The notes below the pieces were generated by a model. It had not been told where the DNA came from and did not search any database. It saw only the letters and a program-made list of their open reading frames with translations. This document shows positions 1 to 9,735 of a stretch of 64,000 bases of DNA, in pieces. The translations under genes and the position numbers were made by a program. Each line of letters begins with the position of its first letter. Positions within the stretch are counted from its first letter, which is position 1. This DNA comes from Heliocidaris erythrogramma (Eukaryota; Echinodermata; Echinoidea; Camarodonta; Echinometridae), in the NCBI GenBank assembly GCA_025617745.1, contig CM046866.1, positions 21,040,216 through 21,104,215 on the forward strand, read 5' to 3'.

Positions 1-389
1 TTTCGATATATATGTAAAGGCTATATTACATTTTTCTTCTTTTACAATTTCAACATTTAACTGATCGATTACCATGGCAATGTCTCTGGAATGTTTGGAT
101 TTATCACTCACCACCAGTTTAACAGCATTCAGGGAAGATTATGATAGTCTGTTGGGAGATCCCATTAGACGAAACTGTGTCAGGGGCGGGAGTACACTTT
201 CTACATATTATCCCATGCACTTTTATTATTGATTTCATAAGTTGAGCATACCTGAGCAGTATGTTGTCATAGCAACTATTCTATCGGAAATGACTGTTAC
301 CTTAAAAATACATCTAAAATACATCTTCACAGAAAATAATTGGAGAGTTGGAAATTTGTGTACTTAAACATTTTTACAACTTAATAGAC

Positions 390-1120
390 AATTCAGAAAA
401 AAGGTTTGTGGTACAACCATGGGAGTTGGAATAACTCCACGTTCCGGTCAGAATGCTCTGGCCATCGTCAGGAGAATAAGAAGAGTGAATAAATCAGCAG
501 AATTTATATATGAAGCGGTAGAAATTTTACAGCATCACAAACAATAATCTCACCGAATTAGTATAGAAAGAAAAAGTAACAATAACATCAAAGTACCTGC
601 ATTGAAAGGATAAATAACATCAAGGTACCTGCGTTGAAAGGATAAGTAACATCAAACTAATCCTGCATTGAAAAAACATTGGAAACAAGTGAACAATAGG
701 ACTAAGAAACCAATTAACAGTCTGGATAAGCTGGAAACAAAAGGGGGATAAGGACCGTAGATAATCTGTGGAGAGAAACATGACATCCTGTTCAGGAAAG
801 AAATTAAGGTTAAAACATACACGCGGAAAAAGGGTGAAATAATGACATCAGAATGAGTATCCTAATGATGAATATAATAAATGTTATGAATGAAGTGGAC
901 AGGGGTTGCCTGTGGAGAGAAAGGTGAAAAACAATGGTAATGAACAAATAGAGGAGAGAAACATGAAATCCTGTTGAGGAAAGAAATTGTGGTTAAAAAA
1001 TACATGTGGAAAAAAGGTTGATAAATGATGACATCAGGAGTTGCCTGTGGAGGGAAAGGTGAGGAACAATGGAAAACATTCCAACTCACATGGTTGTACC
1101 GCAAACCTTTTTTCTGAATT
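390..1120. mobile_element. 731-bp element with ~43-bp terminal inverted repeats
   Basis: The left end (390-432, starting AATTCAGAAAAAAGGTTTG) is the reverse complement of the right end (1078-1120) with about two mismatches. There is no coding capacity. The interior holds two diverged direct copies of a ~100-bp segment (about 770-860 and 950-1050, each with GAGAGAAACATGA and a GACATCAG motif) and two shorter copies around AAGGTACCTGC near 590-640. A hairpin GGAGTTGGAATAACTCC lies just inside the left end. It is probably a non-autonomous DNA transposon; the superfamily is not assigned. Confidence 0.6.
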
Positions 1121-1227
1121 ACAACTTCACCATGCAAATCCTATATTAATAGACAATGTTTTTGTGTATATGTTTAGATAGAGAAATACCCTAATTTTTT
1201 TCTCAAAATATCAGTCTCAACCTGATC

Positions 1228-2715
1228 GTTTCCATAGTAACGACCATATTATGGTATAAATACATTGTTGTACATGTAAGACTCTGAATGACTAAGATCT
1301 TGATGGCAATCAAATTTGAAGCATGAAACGGACAAAAGGAAACACTTATGATTTTACGTTGTTGCATCACAAATATATGGCATTTTCTAGAAATTCAGAT
1401 ATTACCATGGCAACGGCCAATTTGGAGCATAACCATGACCTTGGATAAAGTCAGATGTTAACTGCAAGGTAATGTGCAGCTTGAAAGAGATATTCTGAGA
1501 TATTAACGCCATGATTTCTGTTGTATATATTTGTATCCCCGAACACTAGTTTGGGGATACTATGGATTTGGCATCGTCGCGCCGCGTCAGCCACAGATTT
1601 TCTTGTAAGCGCTATACTGGCTGCAGTTTTTGTCGGATCACCTTCAAATTTCACATGGAGGTGCATTATGGTAAGATGAAGAAGCCTATTGTTTTTGGTG
1701 TGGGCGGAGTCATGGTTGCCATGGTAACCATATTTTTAAAGAAATAGGAAAGATTTTCTTGTGAGCGTTCTACCGGCTGCAGTTCTTGTCAGATCACCTT
1801 CAAATTTCGCAAGGGGGTGCATTATGGTAAGATGAAGACGCCTATTGTTTTTGGTGTGGGCGGAATCATGGTTACCATGGTAACCATATTTTTAAAGAAA
1901 TAGTAAAGATTTTCTTGTGAGCGCTCTACCGGCTGCAGTTCTTGTCAGATCACCTTCAAATTTCGCATGGAGGTGCATTATGGTAAGATGAAGACGCCTA
2001 TTGTTTTTGGTGTGGGTGGAATCAACATGGTTGCCATGGTAACCATATTTTTAAAGAAATGGTAAAGATTTTCCTGTGAGCGCTCTGCCGGCTGCCGTTC
2101 TTGTCAGATCACCTTCAGATTTCGCATGGAGGTGCATTATGGTAAGATGAAGACGCCTATTGTTTTTGGTGTGGGTGGAGTCATCGTTGCCATGGTAACT
2201 ATATTTTTAAAAGGAATAGTAAAGACGTCCTTGTGAGCGCTCTACCGGCTGCAGTTTTTGTCGGATCACCTTCAATTTCGAAACAACTGAAAAAATGACA
2301 AAAGTACAAAAAGGTCAAATTTGTCAGCAGTGATACCCGAGGTCCCAAATTGCCACTTTATCCATTTCAGTCACAACATTGATTCAAATCGGGATGGGTG
2401 ACGGGTTCGGGGGATACATGTACTCAGACTGGTCCCCCCTCCGAGTGCTCTAGTTTTTCTTAAAATACCAATTTCTACCATGTTACCATAGCAACGACCA
2501 TGTTTTGGCATGAAATACATATATTTATACACCTCTATTATGTTATTTAATTTAATTACAGAACTATAGGCGATAACATAGCAACGACCTTTTTTGAGCG
2601 TAACTATGCCCTGTGTCAACTGAAACTGATACACTTCATCACTTATATTTATTTTTATGTTGTTTGGTAAGAGAGATATGTTATTTTTAAGAAAATATTT
2701 TGTTACCATGGCAAT
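1228..2715. promoter_or_regulatory. Cluster of X-box (RFX-type) motifs inside repeats
   Basis: Matches or near matches to the RFX X-box form GTNRCC-(0-3)-RGYAAC occur at 1228-1241, 1401-1414, 1715-1728, 1871-1884, 2030-2043, 2186-2199, 2482-2495 and 2702-2715; weaker ones lie at 68-82 and 263-276. The best are GTTGCCATGGTAAC and GTTACCATGGTAAC. The sequence match is direct. That RFX proteins bind such palindromes is established knowledge; any activity here is inference. The motifs ride on repeats and may be passive. Confidence 0.4.
1600..2285 (+). repeat. Tandem array, ~156-bp unit, about 4.4 copies
   Basis: The word GTGCATTATGGTAAGATGAA recurs at 1661, 1817, 1973 and 2132, giving periods of 156, 156 and 159 bp. 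A fifth partial unit breaks off at about 2280. Each unit contains a CCGGCTGCAG motif and an X-box-like palindrome; in the second unit ATGGTTACCATGGTAACCAT (1868-1887) is a perfect 20-bp palindrome. The short ORFs across the units are not conserved from unit to unit, so I do not call a gene. Confidence 0.85.
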
Positions 2716-3186
2716 GGCCGAAGATGTCATTTAGAAAAATGGCAACAAGTAAATTCATGTTCAGCACCCACAAAATAGGGGATACAGCACAAAAAAATCA
2801 CATTCTACAGAAAATTTTATGTAACCTTTCAACTTGCCATGTACTAATCGTGAAAATGTGTAAGGAGAAAAATTCTGATCCACCAAAGCTCTACTAGGGC
2901 TTTTTAAACTTAGAATTAAAGTCATCGTGTAATTTTGGTTTTCTGAGGTTGTTGTGTTGAGAGATATTCAAACTTAAAAACAAAAGTCCCCCCTTTTTTA
3001 CGATTCATGTGGACTACACAAATCACAACATTTGGGACTAACCTGACCCAATTTCATAGGCCTCGCTACGTGATTGTAGACTACATGCAATTTTCTCATT
3101 CGTGATGTATTTGTAGGCTACTTTTAAACTTACAGGATGATGCTTCTGTTTAACAGTTTGGGTACGTTTTTGCTTTGTAGAATCAG

Positions 3187-3468
3187 TTAAATACAGGTAA
3201 CACACTGCGTGACTAACCCCAGTTTCAGGACCGGCAATGCACTTTCACATGCGCTGTGTGCACAGTGCCGTCTGTAGTGCAGATTGTGGATGAAAGACCT
3301 CGCTAAATCGGTCTGGTTTCCCACCAAATCGCTCCAAATATCTACAGCACTCAAGAATGTTCTCCACCTTTTTTTTGTAAATGGCACAATATCACCACCT
3401 GCACCTGGAACATGTACATAGCACCTATTTTTTACACCAAATTTCACACCAATTGATGCCATTTTCAC
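3187..3468 (-). CDS. Hypothetical protein or first exon, 93 aa, unrecognised
   Basis: I do not recognise this protein. The ATG lies in a good initiation context (GTGAAAATGGCATC on the minus strand). Upstream on that strand, near 3545-3555, is an ATTGG/CCAAT-type box. The reading frame is rich in W, F and H and contains FTKKRWRTFLSAVDIW followed by ...FIHNLHYRRHC, loosely like N-terminal domains of transposon-derived proteins in marine invertebrates. It could be the first exon of a spliced gene continuing toward lower coordinates, or a chance ORF. Nothing nearby continues it. Confidence 0.2.
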   Translation of the reverse strand: MKMASIGVKFGVKNRCYVHVPGAGGDIVPFTKKRWRTFLSAVDIWSDLVGNQTDLARSFIHNLHYRRHCAHSACESALPVLKLGLVTQCVTCI

Positions 3469-4368
3469 TGATACTTTTCACCAAACAGCGTCTGTTTACA
3501 CACATGACCCGCTAATCGCTGTACCGCAGCACTCTCGTACGATGTTGCTGATTGGCTACTTTTACAATATGAGGCCCATGTTGATATTTTACGGACTAAT
3601 CGCATAAATGAAATATCGCTTCAACGTTGATAAATGAAACATACAATTTGATTGGATAAATATTGAGATCGTGATAATTATTTTACTGACAAAATATTAG
3701 TTATTCTAACCTAAAATTCGACAAAGTGCTCCAACCGATGACGCGGGAATAAACGATAATTCCTAAAAATATTTAACTTAATTATAAATAAGTTTTATTT
3801 AGTCGCGACAAGCTCCTAGGACCACATGCCCTGTCGTCTATTTGGACCAACCAGTTTTGTGGAAAATTACCCAGATATATGCAATATTATTTGAATATCC
3901 CATGGTCTGCTTATGCAAATGTTTAAAAGGTGAATACATGTTAACAGCACAAAGGCTTACACAGTGTTTATACAAGTTGGATGTCTTACAAGATGATGAC
4001 AAAAACTCAATTTCCATCAACCCTGCCATCAGTATGAAACTTAATGCAAATATATAAGAATATGACTGGAAATTTGAGGAAATAAATGTTTCATTCATTC
4101 TAAACTAATTTGGATTGCTTTTCTTTCATTAGACACATGGGAACTTCGCTCTAGGTGAAAACGTTTCAATAAACTATGGGATATACCTTTGTAAGGTCAT
4201 TCATCGTTATATAATTACTCACAATATCATATGAGAAGAAGCAGAATCCTAGAGCTCTTTGGTCTATTATGTTACTTGTTAAGTTCTGAATGAGTGGTTA
4301 GGAGTTTTATGATTAAGTGCCCTTGTTATATTTTTTAATTGATTTATTTTTGTTCTGTGACTGTTCAG

Positions 4369-4521
4369 GAGTACAAGGAACGTCTTGCCAGAGTGACAAT
4401 GGTGAGGAAGGAACTCAAATCTCATATCCAGAATCTACCAGACCTATCTCTACTACCAGATGTCACTGGAGGATTAGCCCCACTCCCTTCAGCTGGAGAT
4501 CTCTTTTCAGTTGATATCTGA
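4369..4521 (+). CDS. Last coding exon of an RPRD1-like (CREPT) protein
   Basis: The sequence shows an acceptor (pyrimidine-rich, ending CTGTTCAG at 4361-4368), then an in-frame exon starting GAG and ending in TGA at 4519-4521. It encodes about 50 residues that match the C-terminus of RPRD1B/RPRD1A as I know it: EYK.RLARVTMVRKELKSHI, then LPDLSLLPDVTGGLAPLP and an SAGDLFS end. RPRD1 proteins are nuclear; they bind the phosphorylated RNA polymerase II C-terminal domain through an N-terminal CID and dimerise by a C-terminal coiled coil, which this exon finishes. The intron enters in phase 0. The CID and first coiled-coil exons are not in the window. RPRD1B fits the ending better than RPRD1A. No AATAAA is obvious in the first 1.2 kb downstream, and a dispersed repeat starts about 80 bp after the stop, so the 3' UTR probably runs into it. 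Confidence 0.85.
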   Translation, partial: EYKERLARVTMVRKELKSHIQNLPDLSLLPDVTGGLAPLPSAGDLFSVDI

Positions 4522-4599
4522 GATCATGTGGATCATGCGAACCTTGTAGGCACTGCAGCATGAAGAAATTGCCTAAAAGACTAAATCACAAGAGCCTGT

Positions 4600-5780
4600 A
4601 TTTGCATCGAAGGTGGTGCCGCAGGCATTATGTTTTCTCGTTGTCCATCCGTCCATCCGTCCTGCTTTTTCGTTCTAGCGATATCTCAAGAACCCTTTGA
4701 GGTATGAACTTCAAACTTGGTGTTAGTATGTATCACTTTAGGAAGACGATCTGATTAGATTTTGGGGTATGGAGGTAAAAGATCAAAGGTCATAGAAGTC
4801 AATATATAAAATTTCAGGTGTTATTCTCGTTTTTGCGATATCTCACAAACCCTTTAAGGTTTGAACTTCAAACTTAGTGCTAGTGTGTATCACCATATGA
4901 AGACGATCTGATTAGATTTCGGGGTTCGTATGTCAAAGGTCAAGGTCACAGAGGCAAATTTCTGAAATTTCAGGTGTTAGCCTTGTTAACGTGATATCTC
5001 AAGAACCATTTGATGTATGAACTTCAAACTCGGTGTTCGCATGTATCACCATAGGAAGACGATCTGGGCCCTGTTGCATAAACTTCACCAGTAACTCTAT
5101 CAATAGTAGCTACCATGGTAACGTCACTCAACAGCCAATCAAAATCAAGGTTTCCATGGGAGTTACCATTGATGGGTAAGTTACCGTTAATGGTAAGTTT
5201 TATGCAACGGGGGCCCAGATTAGATGTTAGGGTACAGAGGTCAAAGGTCAAAGGTCATAGAGGTCAGTATATAAAATTTCAGGTGTTCTCGTTCTTGCGA
5301 TATCTCACAAATCCTTTACGGTATGAACTTCAAACTTGGGGGTAATATGTATTACCATAGGAAGATGATCTGATTAGATTTTTGGGTACATGCTCATGTA
5401 TGCATGTGGGAAGAACAATAGTCTGATTAAATTTTGAAGTCATGAGATCAAAAGTCAATATCACAGACCTCATTGCATATATGCAAATGGCTTATTCTCA
5501 CAATAACATCAGAACTATTTGCAAATCAACTTCAAACATGGCGCATGTAAACATATGGGAGAGATGATTATCTGATTAGATTTACAGTCACAAGGTCAAA
5601 ACTCCCAGAGGTCATTGCATATATATGCATATGGCTTATTCTCACAATAACAGGACCATTTGCAAATCAACTTCAAACTTGGCTCATGTAAATATATATG
5701 GGTGAGATGATTATCTGATTAGATTTAAAGTCACAAAGATTATGCATATATGAAAATGGATTATACTTATAACGAAGGAG
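4600..5780 (+). repeat. Dispersed repeat with ~120-180-bp internal subrepeats
   Basis: It starts near a CGAAGGTGGTGCCGCAGGC motif and a TCCGTCCATCCGTCC-like run, then cycles through a subrepeat. In each cycle a 'gatatctcaagaacc' phrase is followed by 'tatgaacttcaaacttggtg', 'tatcaccataggaagacgat' and 'ctgattagatt', then by runs of AGGTCA half-sites. The same family recurs at 7880-8150, 8654-9170 and 19490-19775 on this strand and at 26466-27129 and 44071-44215 on the other. It lies in the probable 3' UTR of the RPRD1 gene. No open frame is kept between cycles. Confidence 0.8.
5066..5219. mobile_element. ~150-bp MITE nested in the dispersed repeat
   Basis: It starts CTGGGCCCTGTTGCATAAAC and ends in the near reverse complement GTTTTATGCAACGGGGGCCCAG. 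The interior is a weak palindrome with ACCATGGTAAC-type words. It splits the repeat phrase 'gacgatctg/attagat', which is continuous in other cycles (for example 4907-4917). The target duplication is not clear, so the superfamily is left open. Confidence 0.7.
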
Positions 5781-5795
5781 AATGAAACTGGACAA

Positions 5796-5940
5796 ACAAT
5801 TCCTGATAATCATATGGAAAATTGTCAGCCTGTTCAAAATATCTTGAAAATACTCCTATTTGATTACTCATTAAGGAGAACAATCACTCTAGAGTTTGCA
5901 GATTCCTTGCTAGATATTATTCTATGGGGGCTGCCATTTT
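5796..5940 (+). repeat. Inverted-repeat partner A (with 7715-7850)
   Basis: This ~140-bp segment, ending in CTATGGGGGCTGCCATTTT, is matched in inverted orientation at 7715-7850 with roughly 85-90% identity by eye. Flanking dispersed-repeat phrases on both sides keep the same (+) orientation, so only this block is inverted. The non-LTR fragment lies between the two. Confidence 0.7.
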
Positions 5941-6079
5941 GAAAAACTGTGATGTCATAGTCGTACATGTCCTGGATTTCTTGTCACGGGCAGCGTTGCC
6001 AGCGAGCTCCAAGATTTCGACAGTCAAATACTCGAGGACAGCAGCCATGTAAACAGGGGCTCCACCGCCGACCTCGCTG

Positions 6080-6940
6080 ACGATTTTTCTGTCTTTTATT
6101 CACACAAAAATCCCAATGAACTTCTTGAAACCGTAAATCTCGAACTGAATCGTGTTGAAGATTCGATACGTGCAAATAAACTGTCTTTGAATTTAAATAA
6201 AACACAGTCCATGCTTTTTAGCAATTCTGTTTCAAAGTTACCAGGCAATGTCCTTATTCATGACACAGTTATAAAGTTAGTCAAGTCACTAAAATTTCTT
6301 GGTCTTACTAGTGATAATAAACTCTCTTGGAAAGAACATAACATATTTTTAACAAACTATTTCAAGGAACATTGGAATAATTAATAAACTAAAAATGTTG
6401 TTTCCGAAATATATTTTGAAAAGTTTGTACTCTACTCTTATCTTGCCCTACCTCAACTATGGGATACTTGCATGGGGAAATTCTTATGATTATCAGCTGG
6501 ACAAATTATTGATACTTCAAAAACGCGTCATACGAATAATCAACCACACTGATAGGCTTAGCCACACAGATAGCCTTTTTTCAGACAATAAGATATTAAA
6601 GGTTCAGGATTTATACAATTTCTTTTTAGGATGTTTTATGTTTCAGTTAATTCAAACGATCTTCCCCATGCTATCAAATCAATATTCATAAAGAATCAAG
6701 AAATTCACAATTACCCAACCCGACAGTCCTCCTCTTTTCATTTATATAAACTCAGAACCTTAATGAGGAAAAAGACATCGATTTATACTGGTCCTGTATA
6801 CTGGAACTCCCTAAATATGCCACTGAAAGTATTTCCTAATTTAAATACGTTTAAATATCACTTGAAACGAAATCTGACTTACTCTTGTATAATGAAGGTT
6901 AAACATGGAAGCTTAAGTTGTTCGTTTATTCTTTTTTAGT
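6080..6940 (+). pseudogene. Non-LTR retrotransposon reverse transcriptase, C-terminal part, frameshifted
   Basis: The fragment begins in the middle of the RT domain. The catalytic box reads LADD where the family has (Y/F)ADD. It is followed by helices of the CR1/L2/Jockey type: ...ANKLSLNLNKTQ and VKSLKFLGL...LSW, then SLYSTLILPYLNYGILAWGN with ...LLILQKRVIRII, and lastly YWNSLNMPLKVF. These are the palm end, thumb and connection segments of non-LTR RTs. At least two frameshifts break it, one near 6345 (the frame ending at 6384 versus the frame with MLFPKYILKSL) and one near 6640. The endonuclease and the first half of RT are missing, as in a typical 5'-truncated insertion. It cannot encode an active enzyme. 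Confidence 0.85.
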
Positions 6941-7275
6941 CATTGTAGAATCTTCAGTAAGTATAACAATGGGTTGGCTGCACCGCACACTCACAACCCC
7001 CCCCCCCCCCCCCCCCGCCCCCCCCGGTTTGTTTTATGTTATAGTTATGCAATTACGTATTGTAAAGGGAACCTTATTTACAAGCTGATGCTTCCAAGGT
7101 TTCCTCCCCATCGCTGCTTGTAGTTCGTCCGTATATATGTGCTCTTAAATGTTTATTTCCTGTGTTTTAAGTCAGTTTTTTACTTATTTGGAGATTATTA
7201 ATGGAGATCTTCATTTGTTCAATTATTTCATGTGTACACTTTTGATGCAGTTGATGTGGAAATAAAACCTAAATT
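6941..7275 (+). mobile_element. 3' tail of the non-LTR element with a poly-C tract
   Basis: After the RT stop at 6939 comes a cytosine run (about 6999-7024, broken by one G), then AT-rich sequence. An AATAAA at about 7261 and a short ATTAAATGAATG-like end suggest the 3' end of a CR1/L2-like element, which often ends in short repeats rather than a long poly-A. The exact end is inferred. Confidence 0.5.
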
Positions 7276-8158
7276 AAATGAATGTCCATTTACCTGTACA
7301 CAATAGATAAGATGTTGCATAATGAATAGCTATTGTACAACTAAAGCCACCAATGCAAAATGGCAGCCATCTTGGTACCCCCATTGTCTCACACTGGTGA
7401 TATCTGAGAGCTGGTCTTTGTCACTTCTTTGAAGAATTGACAAACCTTTGTCTGACCAAGCAACAACTTGTGCACGCCGGATCCTGCTTAACAAAAGAAA
7501 CAGCTGAACCAAATATCTTGACGCAAATAGGTTATATATGACAGGATAAAAGTATCTTCATTTCAATGTACATGACTGCAAAAATGGCTTATTATGAGAA
7601 AATCCAGTGTCATGCATTCCACAGGTGATCATGAGTGTCATTGTACATGTAGCTAGTATACAGGTCAGTGGGTATCTCACAAATAGAACTGCTCTGATAT
7701 TACCTTTTAAAGAAAATGGCAGCCCCCATAGGATAATGTCTAACAAGGAAACTGCAACTTTTGGAGACACTGTTCTCCTTATTAAATAATCAAATAGGAG
7801 TAATTTCAAGATATTTGTAATAGGCTGACAATTATCTACATGATTATAGGCTAATGTTTGTTGCCTTTCATTCCCCTGTTTAAGAACCATTTGGCAAATC
7901 AATTTCAAACTTGGCTCATAAATGCATATGGGAGTGATGATGATCTGAGTTGATATTGGAGTCATGAGGACAAAGATCAAAGGTCACAGATCTCATATAT
8001 ACCTGCAAATAAATGGTTCTCACAATAACTCAAGAACGATTACATTCAAACTTGGTACATATAATTGGATGACAGTGATTTGATTAAAGGGTCATGGGTT
8101 CAAAAGTCAGAGATGTTATATACCTGTAAATAGACTGTTCTTGCAATAACATGAACCC
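7276..8158 (+). repeat. Dispersed-repeat relics and inverted-repeat partner B
   Basis: 7276-7714 shows nothing I recognise. 7715-7850 is the inverted copy of 5796-5940. 7880-8150 returns to the + oriented dispersed repeat ('caatttcaaacttggctcat', AGATCAAAGGTCACAG). No gene is seen. Confidence 0.55.
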
Positions 8159-8252
8159 AGTTTAAAACAAATCGACATGAATGTGCGATATATTTCTGAT
8201 CTGGCAAGGGCGGAGGCATACATTTTGACAGCGTGCAGTCAAGAATTCATCT
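8159..8252 (+). repeat. Direct repeat, copy 1 (copy 2 at 9650-9735)
   Basis: Both copies read from 'gtttaaaacaaatc.acatg' through 'gtgcgatatatttctgatct' to 'gcgtgcagtc.agaattc', with only a few differences. Each contains GG.GGAGGCATACATTTTGAC, which looks like the 3' border of the dispersed repeat family. The pair is 1.49 kb apart. Confidence 0.75.
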
Positions 8253-8653
8253 AGTATATATGCATGGGTTAGAGAACCAAATACATATGATAAGACTTTT
8301 TATGATGGAAATAAAATTCCAGAAATCCTATAAAAACCTAGTCCCACTTAACCATTAACGATAACTATATTCGTAATCAAATGAAGGACATACTAAATTC
8401 ATTTTTTTTTTAATTAAATAATGGAAGTGTTTGAAATGACCATAGTAACTCTATCTTATACTGTTTTTTTTGCATTGAAGATTGTTTTTAAACTTCATGA
8501 TCTCATCCTTCAATTGTGTTTCCCTATAATATTTCTGCTACAATGACATTATTTACTATGTTACTTTTGTTTCTTGGTGTTTACATTATGATGTGATTAA
8601 TTTTGTACCTTTGTAAAAAACAAACAATTATCAGTTTTTGAGCTGCAAGTCTT

Positions 8654-9170
8654 GAAAATGCCTCTGCCACCGAAGGTAATGCCGGTGGCAATATGTTTTC
8701 GGGTTGTCCGTCCGTCTGTCCCGCTTTCTTGTTCCCGCGATAACTCAAGAACCACATGAGGTATGAACTTCAAACTTGATGCTAGTATGTATCACCATAG
8801 GAAGACTATCTGGTTAGATTGCGGGGTACGTAGGTCAAGGTCAAGGTCACAGAGGCTAATTTCTGAAATTTCAGGTGTTAGCCTTGTTCTAGCGATAACT
8901 CAAGAACCATTTGAGGTATGAACTTCAAACTTAGTGCTATATGTATCACCATAGGATGAGGACCTGATTAGATTTTTGTGTTCGTAGGTAAAAGGTCAAG
9001 GTCACAGAAGCCAATTTCTGAAATTTCAGGTGTTAAGCCTTGTTAACGTGACATCTCAAGAAGGATTTGAGGTATGAACTTCAAACTTGGTGTTAGTATG
9101 TATCACCATAGGAAGAGGATCTGATTAGATTTTGGGGTACGTAGGCCAAAGGTCAAGGTCACGGTCATTA
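8654..9170 (+). repeat. Second copy of the dispersed AGGTCA-rich repeat
   Basis: It starts CTCTGCCACCGAAGGTAATG, then GTCCGTCCGTCTGTCC and the characteristic subrepeat cycle three times, ending in AGGCCAAAGGTCAAGGTCAC. 8253-8653 and 9171-9649 are AT-rich and hold nothing I recognise. The 9650-9735 direct repeat follows. Confidence 0.8.
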
Positions 9171-9735
9171 CGCATGAAATGAAAGATTTGTTAGTTTTCA
9201 TATCGCAACTATGAAATTGTAGGCTTTTTATGGCTTTGTCCACCAAAGTTGGAGTAAATTACTATAAACGGAATATAAAATGGTGGGGTGTGAAAGTCAT
9301 ACTTAACTTTTTCCAAATTTTTATGGAAGTTTACTTTACCATTGTTACATCAATTTTAAAGCACTCGTGCATCTTAATGGAATAATCAGAGGTTTACAAT
9401 ATTCCGTACATTTAATAGTTGCATTCATTGTATCATGTCGGAATATTTTGGGGGCTGACAGTACTGTAATGTATTGTGGAGTAGTCAAGATCGCCTTGAC
9501 TCCGTTTTACTAATGAAAAAAATAACATTTTTTCAGTGGTGCCCTGTGGATTTATGGGCATGGTCTTGAAGAAATCATTACATTTATTATGTAGTAAAAA
9601 ATACATGTCCTAAGCTTTCAAATGGTATGAAACACTTTGTAGTACAGTTTAAAACAAATCAACATGAATGTGCGATATATTTCTGATCTGGCAAGGGTGG
9701 AGGCATACATTTTGACTGCGTGCAGTCGAGAATTC

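Larger units (their letters stand above)
1..4368 (+). other. Probable intron or upstream sequence of the RPRD1-like gene
   Basis: This stretch precedes the splice acceptor at 4361-4368 and holds no exon I can recognise. I looked on the + strand for the coiled-coil part of RPRD1 that should precede the last exon and did not find it, so the preceding exon is probably outside the window. The content is repeat: an inverted-repeat element, a 156-bp tandem array and scattered X-box-like motifs. Nothing is recognised in 1-389, 1121-1540, 2720-3180 or 3470-4300 beyond AT-rich sequence. Confidence 0.5.

Noticed and set aside
420..500. Hammerhead-ribozyme-like word (minus strand CTGACGATGGCC...CCGGAAC) in the left end of the 390-1120 element
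   Set aside because: CTGANGA and a GGAAC word are present with a possible stem between, but stem I does not pair and the GAAA box is not intact.
1..4300. Upstream RPRD1 exons
   Set aside because: No in-frame coiled-coil or CID sequence with splice sites was found on the + strand.
6999..7024. Poly-C run as an assembly gap marker
   Set aside because: It is followed by sequence that fits the 3' tail of the same retrotransposon, so a genuine homopolymer is more likely, though its length may be inaccurate.
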